Source: Afipia sp. (GTDB lineage Bacteria; Pseudomonadota; Alphaproteobacteria; Rhizobiales; Xanthobacteraceae). From it: 34,883 nt of DNA. The notes under the pieces are model-generated. The model saw nothing but the letters and a program-made list of their open reading frames with translations, was not told the origin of the DNA and ran no database searches. Location of the stretch: assembly GCA_017308495.1 (NCBI GenBank), contig JAFKES010000085.1, positions 1 through 34,883 on the forward strand, written 5' to 3'. Position 1 is the stretch's first letter. The number at the start of each line of letters is the position of its first letter. A program made the position numbers and the translations under genes. Shown here piece after piece: positions 18,636 to 26,855 of this stretch.

Positions 18636-18663
18636 ATGCTATGTCACCTCCCCGCGCGTCAAG
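18636..18663 (-). promoter_or_regulatory. candidate sigma-70 promoter of the crcB riboswitch leader
   Basis: On the minus strand, CTTGAC (18663-18658, exact alphaproteobacterial -35) is followed after 16 bases by TAGCAT (18641-18636, four of six to TATAAT). The start would fall near 18630, just upstream of the aptamer. This is the geometry expected for a riboswitch transcript. Confidence 0.5.
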
Positions 18664-18792
18664 ACGCCCGGTGTGGTCTTGTCGTGCCTTCCTGATTTTT
18701 CGCCTGGTCGCTCCGCCGCCGCCATTTGCCGCAGCGTGGAGGCGGGCCTGCTTTTGCGATAGTCTCGACCTTTTCCGGAACAAGGGCCTCCG

Positions 18793-20073
18793 TTGCTCAC
18801 GCTCGAACTTGCCATCGTCATGGCGCTCATCGTCATCAACGGCCTGCTCGCCATGTCGGAGCTGGCCATCGTCTCCAGCCGTCCGGCGCGGCTCGCCGGG
18901 CTGGTCGAGAAGGGGGTCCGCGGGGCGCGCACCGCGCTCGACCTCGCCTCCGATCCCGGCCGGTTCCTGTCCACGGTGCAGATCGGCATCACCCTCGTCG
19001 GGGTGTTGTCGGGGGCGTTCTCCGGCGCGACGCTGGGCAAGCGGCTGTCGTCATCGCTCGTGGAATTGGGCTTGCAGCCGGGAGTGGCGGACGTGCTCGG
19101 GTTCGGCGCGGTGGTGACGCTGATCACCTATACGTCGCTGATCGTCGGCGAGCTGGTGCCGAAGCAGATCGCGCTGCGCGATCCGGAGCGGGTGGCGGTC
19201 CGCGTCGCGCCCGCCATGGCGGTGCTGGCGAAAATCTCCCTGCCGCTGGTATGGGTTCTCGACCGCTCCGGGCGCACGATGCTGTGGCTGCTCGGCCAGC
19301 GCGGCGCGGCGGAGGACAAGGTCAGCGAGGATGAAATCCGCACCCTCGTCGTCGAGGCCGAAAACGCCGGCGTGCTGGAGCCCGGCGAAAAGGAGATGAT
19401 CGCCGGCGTGATGCGCCTGGGCGACCTTCCGGTCGGCGCGGTGATGACGCCGCGTCACGAGGTCGACATGATCAACCTGTCGGAGCCGCCGGAGGCGATC
19501 CGCCTCGCGTTCAGGAGCAGCCCGCATTCCCGCCTGCCGGTATTCGACGGCGAGGAAGCCCTCGGCATTCTGCAGGCCAAGGACATACTGGGGCCCTATC
19601 TCGCGGGCGAGCAACCGGACCTGCGCCAGCTGATCCGCGACGCGCCGGTCATCCCCGAAACGGTGGACGCGCGCGACGTGGTCGCCATCCTGCGCGACTC
19701 GGCGGTGCATATGGGGCTGGTCCACGACGAATACGGCACCTTCCAGGGGGTGGTCACCAGCGCGGACATTCTGGAGTCCATCGTCGGCGGCTTCCACACC
19801 GAGGAAGGCCCGGCCGAGCCCGCCGTGGTGCGTCGCGACGATGGATCGTTCCTGATCGCTGGCTGGATGCCGGCCGTCGCCTTCGCGCAGTTGCTGCACA
19901 TCGCATTGCCGGCGTCGCGCCGCTACCAGACCTGCGCCGGCTATCTGCTGGAAAAATTCGGCGCCATCCCGCAGGAGGGCGAGAGCGTCAGCGCCGACGG
20001 CTGGCGCTTCGAGGTGGTCGATCTTGACGGCCGGCGCATCGACAAGGTGCTGGCGACGAAGCTGCAGGAATAG
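18793..20073 (+). CDS. CorC/HlyC-type membrane protein with DUF21 and CBS domains
   Basis: This 426-residue protein has an N-terminal DUF21 membrane domain (about 1-190, with several hydrophobic segments such as LAIVMALIVINGLLAMSELAIV). Two CBS domains follow (about 205-335, VMTPRHEVDMINL and the DAPVIPETVDARDVV region), then a C-terminal CorC_HlyC/transporter-associated domain (about 345-425). The family, often called hemolysin-like, includes Mg2+ exporters related to CorC/CNNM; Mg2+ or Co2+ export is a fair inference and haemolysis is not. The start is TTG, preceded by AAGGG at about 7 bases. It is divergent from the fluoride riboswitch/crcB unit and shares its 424-base upstream region. Confidence 0.88.
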   Translation: MLTLELAIVMALIVINGLLAMSELAIVSSRPARLAGLVEKGVRGARTALDLASDPGRFLSTVQIGITLVGVLSGAFSGATLGKRLSSSLVELGLQPGVADVLGFGAVVTLITYTSLIVGELVPKQIALRDPERVAVRVAPAMAVLAKISLPLVWVLDRSGRTMLWLLGQRGAAEDKVSEDEIRTLVVEAENAGVLEPGEKEMIAGVMRLGDLPVGAVMTPRHEVDMINLSEPPEAIRLAFRSSPHSRLPVFDGEEALGILQAKDILGPYLAGEQPDLRQLIRDAPVIPETVDARDVVAILRDSAVHMGLVHDEYGTFQGVVTSADILESIVGGFHTEEGPAEPAVVRRDDGSFLIAGWMPAVAFAQLLHIALPASRRYQTCAGYLLEKFGAIPQEGESVSADGWRFEVVDLDGRRIDKVLATKLQE

Positions 20074-20172
20074 GCGTTCTGGCGGCAGTGCCATGCAGCG
20101 GCGGCGATTGCCGCTGGCGTCTGAATCTGCGACCCAGCCGGAGCAGGTATCCAACCGGGGCTGTCGCTTTCC

Positions 20173-21045
20173 ATGGCCAATTCGAGATGGATCGGCATCG
20201 TCTGTCTGGTGATCACCGCGGTCGGCTGGGGTCTCAACTGGCCGTTCGTCAAGGTGCTGCTGCGCGAATTGCCACCCATGTCGGCGCGCGGACTGGCGGG
20301 GGTGGTGTCCGCCGTCATTCTCGTCGTGGTCGCGCGTGCCCGGGGCGAGCGGTTCGGCATGCCGCTTCGCGTCGTGCCCCGGCTGCTGTTCGCGGCTTTC
20401 ACCAATGTGTTCGTCTGGATGGGCTTCGCCACCGTGGCGATGCAGTGGGTGACGGTGAGCGAGGGCGCGCTGCTCGCCTTCACCATGCCGATCTGGGCCA
20501 CGCTGCTGTCGTGGCCGCTGCTCGGCGTGCGGCCGACGCTGCGCGATGTCGTCGCGCTGGGCCTGGGCTTCGCCGGAATTGTCACGCTGTTCGGCGGCGA
20601 GGGCTTCGCGCTTGGCCCGGACAAGCTGGCCGGCGTGGCGCTGGTGCTCGCGGCGGCGATTCTGTTCGCCTTCGGCACGGTCGCCAACGCCAAGCCGATC
20701 CCGGTGCCCCCGGTGGCGCTGGTGGCCTGGCAGGTCGGGCTCGGCTGTCTCGCCATGCTGGTCTACGGCCTCGTCGTCGAGAAGCCGGACTTCGCCGCGG
20801 TGACGCCTCCGGTGTGGGGCGCGATGGTCTACATGACCCTGGTCCCGATGGGGCTGTGCTATCTCACCTGGTTCGAGACGCTGCGCCGGATGCCGGCCGC
20901 CACCGCCTCCACCGGCATGCTGCTGGTGCCGGTGGTCGGCGTGGTGGCGGCGGCGCTCATCATCGGCGAGCCGCTTGGCCTGCGCGTGGTGCTGGCGATG
21001 GTGTTGACGCTCAGTGGCGTCACCCTGGCCCTGCAGCGGGGCTGA
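20173..21045 (+). CDS. EamA/DMT-family transporter
   Basis: This 290-residue inner-membrane protein has about ten hydrophobic helices and the internal twofold repeat of the drug/metabolite transporter superfamily. The N-terminal half opens with WIGIVCLVITAVGWGLNWPFVK, and the second EamA repeat covers about 150-285 (LAGVALVLAAAILFAFGTV, MTLVPMGLCYLTWFETLRRMPAATASTGMLLVPV). Substrates of the family include amino acids and other metabolites and cannot be predicted. ATG 20173 gives a short basic N terminus. It lies 99 bases after the CorC-type gene and 99 bases before fabI, all on the plus strand. Confidence 0.88.
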   Translation: MANSRWIGIVCLVITAVGWGLNWPFVKVLLRELPPMSARGLAGVVSAVILVVVARARGERFGMPLRVVPRLLFAAFTNVFVWMGFATVAMQWVTVSEGALLAFTMPIWATLLSWPLLGVRPTLRDVVALGLGFAGIVTLFGGEGFALGPDKLAGVALVLAAAILFAFGTVANAKPIPVPPVALVAWQVGLGCLAMLVYGLVVEKPDFAAVTPPVWGAMVYMTLVPMGLCYLTWFETLRRMPAATASTGMLLVPVVGVVAAALIIGEPLGLRVVLAMVLTLSGVTLALQRG

Positions 21046-21144
21046 CCGGTTCCCTTGGCGGCTTCCCTTGGCGTCGCGGGTTGAACGGTCCCGGCAGCTA
21101 TGCCATGACGGGCCTCTTTCCTCCGGCAATCTGGACATCATTTC

Positions 21145-21966
21145 ATGGCTGAAAACATGGGCCTGATGCGCGGCAAGCGCGGCGTGATCCTGGGCGTGGC
21201 GAACAACCGCTCCATCGCTTACGGGATCGCGAAATCCTGTCGTGACCAGGGCGCGGAACTCGCCTTCACCTGGCAGGGCGACGCGCTGAAGAAGCGCGTG
21301 GAGCCGCTGGCGAAGGAGCTTGGCGCCATCACCCTCGGTCATTGCGACGTCACCGATCCCGCCACCATCGACGCGGTGTTCGCGGAGGTGAAGAAGCAGT
21401 GGGGCAAGATCGACTTCGTGGTCCACGCCATCGCCTTCGCCGACAAGGACCAGCTCGCCGGCCGCTACCTTGAGACCACGCAGGACAACTTCACCAACTC
21501 CATGCTGATCTCGTGCTACTCGCTGACCGCCATCACCCAGCGCGCCGAGCCGCTGATGACCGACGGCGGCTCGATCCTGACGCTGTCCTATTACGGCGCG
21601 GAAAAGTGGATGCCGCATTACAACGTGATGGGCGTGGCCAAGGCGGCGCTGGAGGCCAGCGTGCGCTATCTCGCCGCCGATCTTGGCGAGAAGAACATCC
21701 GCGTCAACGCCATCTCGGCCGGCCCGATCAAGACGCTGGCGGCCTCGGGCATCGGCGATTTCCGCTACATCCTCAAGTGGAACGAATACAACGCGCCGCT
21801 CCGCCGCAACGTCACTCAGGAGGAAGTCGGCGACAGCGCGATGTATCTGTTGTCGGACCTCTCGCGCGGCGTCACCGGCGAGGTTCACCATGTCGATGCC
21901 GGCTATCACGTCACCGGCATGAAGAACCCGCATGCGCCGGACATCTCGCTCGACAGCAAGGATTGA
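21145..21966 (+). CDS. fabI: enoyl-ACP reductase (NADH)
   Basis: This 273-residue cytoplasmic enzyme reduces enoyl-ACP in the last step of each type II fatty-acid elongation cycle. FabI-type features are GVANNRSIAYGIA at the NAD(H) site, the catalytic pair Y159 and K166 (YNVMGVAK, spacing six), SYYGAEKWMPHYN, and RVNAISAGPIKTLAASGIGDF. Its length fits the family. No strong ribosome binding site is visible before ATG 21145. A palindromic repeat follows the stop directly. FabI is the site of triclosan action. Confidence 0.96.
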   Translation: MAENMGLMRGKRGVILGVANNRSIAYGIAKSCRDQGAELAFTWQGDALKKRVEPLAKELGAITLGHCDVTDPATIDAVFAEVKKQWGKIDFVVHAIAFADKDQLAGRYLETTQDNFTNSMLISCYSLTAITQRAEPLMTDGGSILTLSYYGAEKWMPHYNVMGVAKAALEASVRYLAADLGEKNIRVNAISAGPIKTLAASGIGDFRYILKWNEYNAPLRRNVTQEEVGDSAMYLLSDLSRGVTGEVHHVDAGYHVTGMKNPHAPDISLDSKD

Positions 21967-21975
21967 CATAACGCT

Positions 21976-22067
21976 GTCGTTGCGAGCGAAGCGAAGCAAT
22001 CCATACAGGGTTGCCGCAAGGAGCGCACTGGATTGCTTCGTCGGCTTCGTCGCCTCGCAATGACGGC
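21976..22067. repeat. interspersed palindromic repeat after fabI
   Basis: The left arm TCGTTGCGAGCGAAGCGAAG, continuing into CAATCCA, and the right arm beginning TGGATTGCTTCG (22029-22040) and ending CCTCGCAATGACG are inverted copies with a short insert between. GAAGCAATCCA (21993-22003) pairs exactly with TGGATTGCTTC (22029-22039). From memory, this module is abundant in Bradyrhizobium and Rhodopseudomonas relatives. As RNA it would form a long hairpin between fabI and the phosphatase gene. Confidence 0.75.
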
Positions 22068-22089
22068 TTGTATCGAGAGACTTTGACTG

Positions 22090-22689
22090 ATGCCATCTCC
22101 GACCATCTATTTCATCCGCCACGGCCAGACCGAATGGAACGCCGCGGGCCGCTTTCAGGGCACGCAGGACATTCCGCTCAACGAGATCGGCCACGAGCAG
22201 GCCATCCGTTCGGGCGAACTGCTCGCCGACATTCTCAAGAGCGACGGTCATCATGCCGGGAAGATACCGTTCGTGTCGTCGCCGCTGGGGCGCGCGCGCC
22301 AGACCATGGAGCTGGTCCGCGGTGAACTCGGTGTCGCGCCCCACGGTTTCGAACTCGACGACCGGCTGCGCGAGATCGGTTACGGCCACTGGGAAGGCTC
22401 GACCCTGATCGAGATGAAGAAGTCGCATCCCGAGCTGTTCGCCGAGCGCGAGCAGGACAAATGGGGCGTGTCGCCGCCGGGCGGCGAGAGCTACGCTTCG
22501 GTGATGCTGCGCATGCGCGACTGGTACGACTCCCTGCTTCAGGACACGGTGGCGGTGTCGCACGGCGGCACCTGCCGCGCGCTGATGGTGGCGCTCGACG
22601 TCGAAACCGCGGTGCGCGCGGTCGATCTATTCATCGAGCAGGGCGTGGTCTACGTGTTCCGCGACGGACGGGTCGAGAAGCACAGTTGA
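22090..22689 (+). CDS. histidine phosphatase / phosphoglycerate mutase-family protein
   Basis: This 199-residue cytoplasmic protein has the histidine phosphatase fold. RHGQTEWN (catalytic H11) opens it, SSPLGRARQTMEL and LREIGYGHWEG follow, and the second histidine is in SHGG. It is likely a phosphatase or a cofactor-dependent mutase. Members of this branch include CobC- and GpmB-like proteins, and sequence alone does not separate them. ATG 22090 is preceded by a purine-rich GAGAGAC. It lies between two repeat elements and in line with fabI and aroC. Confidence 0.85.
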   Translation: MPSPTIYFIRHGQTEWNAAGRFQGTQDIPLNEIGHEQAIRSGELLADILKSDGHHAGKIPFVSSPLGRARQTMELVRGELGVAPHGFELDDRLREIGYGHWEGSTLIEMKKSHPELFAEREQDKWGVSPPGGESYASVMLRMRDWYDSLLQDTVAVSHGGTCRALMVALDVETAVRAVDLFIEQGVVYVFRDGRVEKHS

Positions 22690-22705
22690 GATTGCGTACG
22701 CTGTT

Positions 22706-22880
22706 TCCCTCTCCCCGTAGCCGTCGAAGACGGGCGTAGACGCCCTTTCGGTGGGCGAGGGTGGCGAAATCGGGCGGAGCGAGATTGAGCCGGGTGAGGG
22801 GTCTGGGCTCAAGGATAATAGACCTCTCACCCGCTCCTCGCTTGCGCTCGGATCACCCTCTCTCACAAGGGGAGAGGGGA
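22706..22880. repeat. interspersed repeat before aroC (CCCTCTCC type)
   Basis: TCCCTCTCCCC (22706-22716) and GGGGAGAGGGGA (22869-22880) bracket the unit as inverted copies. Inside, CGGGTGAGGGGTC (22791-22803) pairs with GACCTCTCACCCG (22821-22833, one mismatch). The GGGTGAGGGG / CCCTCTCC pattern is, from memory, a repeat family of these genomes. No gene fits here; the 255 bases between the phosphatase stop and aroC consist mainly of this element. Confidence 0.7.
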
Positions 22881-22915
22881 AGAATGTTGCGATTTCCGCG
22901 ACATGCCGCTACCAC

Positions 22916-22935
22916 AATCTGCAAGTTTGCAGATT
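22916..22935. promoter_or_regulatory. 20-bp palindrome nine bases before aroC
   Basis: AATCTGCAA (22916-22924) and TTGCAGATT (22927-22935) are perfect inverted 9-mers with a GT spacer. The palindrome ends nine bases before the aroC ATG, between it and the repeat. As DNA it suits a dimeric regulator. As RNA it could form a 7-bp stem with a 6-base loop over the leader. The intervening GGATTGG is the only candidate ribosome binding site. Confidence 0.5.
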
Positions 22936-22944
22936 GGATTGGTG

Positions 22945-24042
22945 ATGTCCCACAACACCTTCGGCCACATGTTTCGCGTCACCACCTTCGGCGAGAGCCA
23001 TGGGGTCGCGCTCGGCTGCGTGGTCGATGGCTGCCCGTCGCGCATTCCGCTCACCGCGGACGAAATCCAGCGCGATCTCGACCGCCGCCGTCCCGGCCAG
23101 AGCAAATACACCACCCAGCGGCAGGAGCCCGATCAGGTCAAGATCCTGTCCGGGGTGATGGAGCACGACGGACGGCAGGTGACGACCGGCACGCCGATCG
23201 CGCTCCTGATCGAGAACACCGACCAGCGCTCCAAGGACTATTCCGAGATCAAGGACAAGTTTCGTCCCGGCCACGCCGATTTCACCTACGAGGCGAAATA
23301 CGGCCTGCGCGATTATCGCGGCGGCGGGCGCTCCTCGGCGCGCGAGACCGCGGCGCGGGTGGCGGCGGGCGCGGTGGCGCGCAAGATCATTCCGGATGTC
23401 ACGGTGCGCGCCGCGCTGGTGCAGATGGGGCCGCACAAGATCGACCGCGCCAACTGGGACTGGGACGAGGTCGGCCGCAATCCGTTCTTCTGCCCGGACA
23501 AGGCCAAGGCCGAATTCTTCGCCGACTATCTCGACGACATCCGCAAGAATGGATCGTCGATCGGCGCGGTGGTCGAGGTCGTGGCCGAAGGCGTGCCGGC
23601 GGGATGGGGCGCGCCGATCTACGGCAAGCTCGACAGCGATCTGGCGGCGGCGCTGATGAGCATCAACGCGGTCAAGGGCGTCGAGATCGGCGCGGGCTTC
23701 GGCGCGGCCGAACTGCACGGCGAGGATAACGCCGACGAGATGCGCAGTTCTTCTTCAAATGTGGGGAATGACGGCCCGGTGTTCCTGTCGAACCATGCCG
23801 GTGGCATTCTCGGCGGCATCTCCACCGGGCAGGCGGTGGTGGCGCGGTTCGCGGTGAAGCCGACGTCGTCGATCCTCACCCCGCGCCGGACCATCGACCG
23901 CTCGGGTGCCGACACCGACATCCTCACCAAGGGCCGTCACGATCCCTGCGTCGGCATCCGCGCCGTGCCGGTGGGCGAGGCGATGATGGCCTGCGTGCTG
24001 GCCGATCACTTCCTGCGCCATCGCGGCCAAGCCGGAAGCTAG
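22945..24042 (+). CDS. aroC: chorismate synthase
   Basis: This 365-residue enzyme makes chorismate from 5-enolpyruvylshikimate 3-phosphate using reduced FMN. The opening [19 protein letters not shown], the [10 protein letters not shown] segment, and the C-terminal [12 protein letters not shown] and IDRSGADTD segments are characteristic. ATG 22945 gives the standard start; 14 residues of upstream open frame have no homology. The stop TAG overlaps by 4 bases (24039-24042) the stop of the convergent membrane-protein gene. A palindrome sits just before the start. Confidence 0.97.
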   Translation: MSHNTFGHMFRVTTFGESHGVALGCVVDGCPSRIPLTADEIQRDLDRRRPGQSKYTTQRQEPDQVKILSGVMEHDGRQVTTGTPIALLIENTDQRSKDYSEIKDKFRPGHADFTYEAKYGLRDYRGGGRSSARETAARVAAGAVARKIIPDVTVRAALVQMGPHKIDRANWDWDEVGRNPFFCPDKAKAEFFADYLDDIRKNGSSIGAVVEVVAEGVPAGWGAPIYGKLDSDLAAALMSINAVKGVEIGAGFGAAELHGEDNADEMRSSSSNVGNDGPVFLSNHAGGILGGISTGQAVVARFAVKPTSSILTPRRTIDRSGADTDILTKGRHDPCVGIRAVPVGEAMMACVLADHFLRHRGQAGS

Positions 24043-24791
24043 GCACTCCGATAGGAGGACTTCAGGCCATAGGTCAGAACGATCAGGGTGATCCACAGCC
24101 GCAGCATCGCGAAGCTGAAGATGAACACGAAGAAGACCAGGTTTCTGACGAAGGTTCCGTGCGGCGATGTTTGTCCGTAGATCCAGACGGCGTGCCGGAC
24201 CAGACCCTGAACATAGCCAAGCGCGAGATAGATCGCGCCGAGTGCGAGAATCGACGCGCCAATCCAGAATGATCGGCGAGCCAGTTCGTTCAGGGTTGCG
24301 AAAAAATCGACCGCTCCATGATTGGCATCGGCGCGGACGATCATCAGCAGCACGAACGAGGCTACTGTAGCGCTCCAGAATTTTCCGATCATGGTGAATT
24401 GATCGAACGCCATGCCGTCGAGACCCAGCATCAGGTTCGGCGCGAGCGATGTGTATCCGGACATGGCAACCACAGAGGCTGCGGCTATCATCAGCAGAAC
24501 GATCCGTCCGAGGATGGCGCGGGCAAGTTTGATTTGCTCCCAAAGAGTGAGGGAGCCGAGCCCGGTTTGACCGTCCGCAAGTTCAATCGAACGTTGCGCG
24601 ACAAGGACGAACGCCAGCAAAATTGCCATGCTGGCGATGATGATCGCGGGCAAGGTCGCCGGACCGCCGCTGTAGGCCACGACACGCATCGCCGTTGCGA
24701 GCACGATCCACGGCAGGGCTTCGATGAAGCGAAAGGGGCCAAACGAGGTGGTCTGACGCGCCGTATACTGCGTGCGGAGGGAAATGGACAT
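24039..24791 (-). CDS. six-helix membrane protein of unknown family
   Basis: I do not recognise this 250-residue protein. About six hydrophobic segments are visible, for instance [86 protein letters not shown] and [23 protein letters not shown]. It is therefore a probable inner-membrane protein with a short cytoplasmic or periplasmic tail. The region is less GC-rich than its neighbours: rows 24301-24360 and 24361-24420 count to about 55% and 52%, against about 77% at 25381-25440. This suggests later acquisition. The start at ATG 24791 has no clear Shine-Dalgarno and lies at the edge of a hairpin. It converges on aroC with a 4-base overlap. Confidence 0.65.
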   Translation of the reverse strand: MSISLRTQYTARQTTSFGPFRFIEALPWIVLATAMRVVAYSGGPATLPAIIIASMAILLAFVLVAQRSIELADGQTGLGSLTLWEQIKLARAILGRIVLLMIAAASVVAMSGYTSLAPNLMLGLDGMAFDQFTMIGKFWSATVASFVLLMIVRADANHGAVDFFATLNELARRSFWIGASILALGAIYLALGYVQGLVRHAVWIYGQTSPHGTFVRNLVFFVFIFSFAMLRLWITLIVLTYGLKSSYRSA

Positions 24792-24808
24792 ACGGCCAGT
24801 AAGCCGTA
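24791..24808 (-). promoter_or_regulatory. hairpin overlapping the start of the orphan membrane-protein gene
   Basis: TACGGC and GCCGTA (24791-24796 and 24803-24808) form a 6-bp stem around six bases. On the minus strand the 3' arm ends on the A of the ATG. It could limit translation or be incidental. Confidence 0.3.
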
Positions 24809-24983
24809 TCCGGATAAATAGCTGATGGAAATAATGCCTAAAATTCGCGAAAGGCCGATTTGACGGGATGCTTCCCGCCGGGCCAAGCGACGGCGATCGG
24901 GCAGCCTGTGGTCCGTCCGGCATTGACCGGCCGGTGAATGAGATTAAAACGCCCCATCGATTTCCGCCCGCGAAGTTGTACCG

Positions 24984-26744
24984 ATGGCGTCCTCCGGATA
25001 TTTCCTCGAAGCTCCGCAACGTCTGAGGGCGCTCGTCCGCGCCCGGGAATCGAGCCTCATCGTCATCGCCGCCGTGATCGGCGCCATGTCCGGCCTGTTC
25101 GTCGCGGCCATGAGCGCGGCGGTCGAACTCCTGCATGTCGGCCTGTTCGATATTCCGCTCGGGGCGCGGCTGTCCGGCCTCAACCATGTCGATCCGGTGC
25201 GGGCGATCGCGGTGCCGGCGCTGGGCGGGCTCGTGCTTGGCCTCGCGCTGCTGGCGCTGCTGCGCTGGCGGCCGGGGCGGGAGATCGATCCGATCGAGGC
25301 CAACGCGCTGCATGGCGGCCACATGTCGTTTCGCGGCAGCATCATCGTCGCGCTGCAGACCATCTGGTCGAGCGGCGTCGGCGGTTCGGTCGGGCTCGAG
25401 GCGGGCTACACCCAGCTCGCCAGCGGCGTGGCGTCGTCGCTCGGCCGCGCCTTCCACCTGCGGCGGGCCGACCAGCGCGTCATGGTCGGCTGCGGCGCGG
25501 CGGCGGCGATCGCCGGCGCGTTCAGCGCGCCGCTGGCCGGCGCGTTCTATGCCTTTGAACTGGTGCTCGGCGGCTATGCGCCGGCGAGCCTCGCGCCGAT
25601 CGGCGTCGCCGCGGTCACCGGCTATGCGGTGACCCACCTCTTCGCGCCGCTGTCGCTCGGCATCAGCATCCGCCAGGTGGGCGAGGTGCTGGGCCAGGAT
25701 CTGGCGATCGCCGCCGTGCTCGGTCTTCTGGCCGCACTGACGGGCATCGCCATCATGCGCGGCGTCGCGCTGTTCGACACCCTGCTGGTGCGGTCGCGGT
25801 TGTGGACGCCGCTGCGGCCGATGTTCGGCGGCCTGCTGGTCGGGCTGATGGCGCTGGTCACGCCGCAGGTGCTGGCCTCCGGGCACGGGGCGCTGTACCT
25901 CAACAGCCTGATCGCGATGCCGGTGGGGCTGATGGCCGCCGTGTTCGTGCTCAAGGCGCTGGCCTCCATCGTCTCGCTGGGCTCCGGTTTTCGTGGCGGC
26001 CTGTTCTTTGCCTCGCTGCTGCTCGGCTCGCTCGGCGGTCATCTGTTTGCGGCCGGCCTGTCCGCGGTGCTGCCGGGCGTCAACCTCGATTTGGGCGTTT
26101 ATGCGGTGATCGGCATGAGCGCGTTGTCGGCCTCCATCATCGGCGCGCCGCTGACCATGTCGTTCATCGCGCTTGAGGCCACCGGCAACCTGTGGCTGAC
26201 CACGGCGGTGCTGGTGGCGGTCATCGTCTCGATGCAGGTGACGCGCGAACTGTTCGGCTATTCCTTCGCCACCTGGCGCTTCCATCTGCGCGGCGAGACC
26301 ATCCGCAGCGCCGCCGATGTCGGCTGGATCCGCGATCTCACGGTGCGGCGGATGATGCGCGCCGACGTCGTCACGGTTGCGGCCGATACCTCGATCGCAG
26401 AGTTCCGCAACCTGCATCCGCTGGGATCGAAGACCCAGGTGGTCGCGGTGGACGCCGACGGACGCTATGCCGGCATCGTGTTCGTCGCCGAGGCCCATGG
26501 CCTCAAGGACAGCCAGGCCGCCAGCGTCCGCGACATCCTGCATGCCCGTACGGTCACGCTGCTGCCCGACATGAATGTGCGGCAGGCGGTGGCGGCGTTC
26601 GACGTGGCGGAGGCGGAATCCCTCGCGGTGGTCGAGTCCGCCGACAGCGGCCGGGTGATCGGCCTGCTCACCGAGGCCCATGCGCTGCGCCGTTACGCCG
26701 AGGAGTCGGACAACCATCGCCGCAGTCTGATGGGCGAGACCTGA
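24984..26744 (+). CDS. ClC-type channel/antiporter with C-terminal CBS domains
   Basis: This 586-residue inner-membrane protein has the ClC topology and a C-terminal CBS pair (about 440-575). The gating glutamate is kept in GSVGLEAG (E139). The first motif, which in ClcA carries the anion-binding serine (GSGIP), is replaced by LHGGHMSF, and the third, normally GG-x-F-x-P, reads GGLFFASLLLGS. Anion, proton or fluoride specificity therefore cannot be assumed. ATG 24984 gives MASSGYFLEA. The 192 bases upstream hold the orphan gene's start hairpin and no visible riboswitch. The gene stands alone, 111 bases before the DUF1194 gene. Confidence 0.85.
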   Translation: MASSGYFLEAPQRLRALVRARESSLIVIAAVIGAMSGLFVAAMSAAVELLHVGLFDIPLGARLSGLNHVDPVRAIAVPALGGLVLGLALLALLRWRPGREIDPIEANALHGGHMSFRGSIIVALQTIWSSGVGGSVGLEAGYTQLASGVASSLGRAFHLRRADQRVMVGCGAAAAIAGAFSAPLAGAFYAFELVLGGYAPASLAPIGVAAVTGYAVTHLFAPLSLGISIRQVGEVLGQDLAIAAVLGLLAALTGIAIMRGVALFDTLLVRSRLWTPLRPMFGGLLVGLMALVTPQVLASGHGALYLNSLIAMPVGLMAAVFVLKALASIVSLGSGFRGGLFFASLLLGSLGGHLFAAGLSAVLPGVNLDLGVYAVIGMSALSASIIGAPLTMSFIALEATGNLWLTTAVLVAVIVSMQVTRELFGYSFATWRFHLRGETIRSAADVGWIRDLTVRRMMRADVVTVAADTSIAEFRNLHPLGSKTQVVAVDADGRYAGIVFVAEAHGLKDSQAASVRDILHARTVTLLPDMNVRQAVAAFDVAEAESLAVVESADSGRVIGLLTEAHALRRYAEESDNHRRSLMGET

Positions 26745-26855
26745 GCGGCGACGGCCTGCGCGCTGTGCACAGATGCGTGTGAGGCCGCGGTTCCCGCTTC
26801 CGGCCCGCAGGCCGTCGTGCCACCATTGCAGCCTCGACCACGGGAGGGGTTCGCC

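Noticed and set aside
20096-20116. CAGCGGC/GCCGCTG hairpin between the CorC-type gene and the EamA gene
   Set aside because: Only 7 bp and no U tract; too common in a GC-rich gap to call a terminator.
19051-22563. Minus-strand open frame of about 1170 codons covering CorC, EamA, fabI and the phosphatase gene
   Set aside because: It is antisense to four well-supported genes, is rich in Arg/His/Gly/Ala as expected of a GC-rich shadow, and has no recognisable domain.
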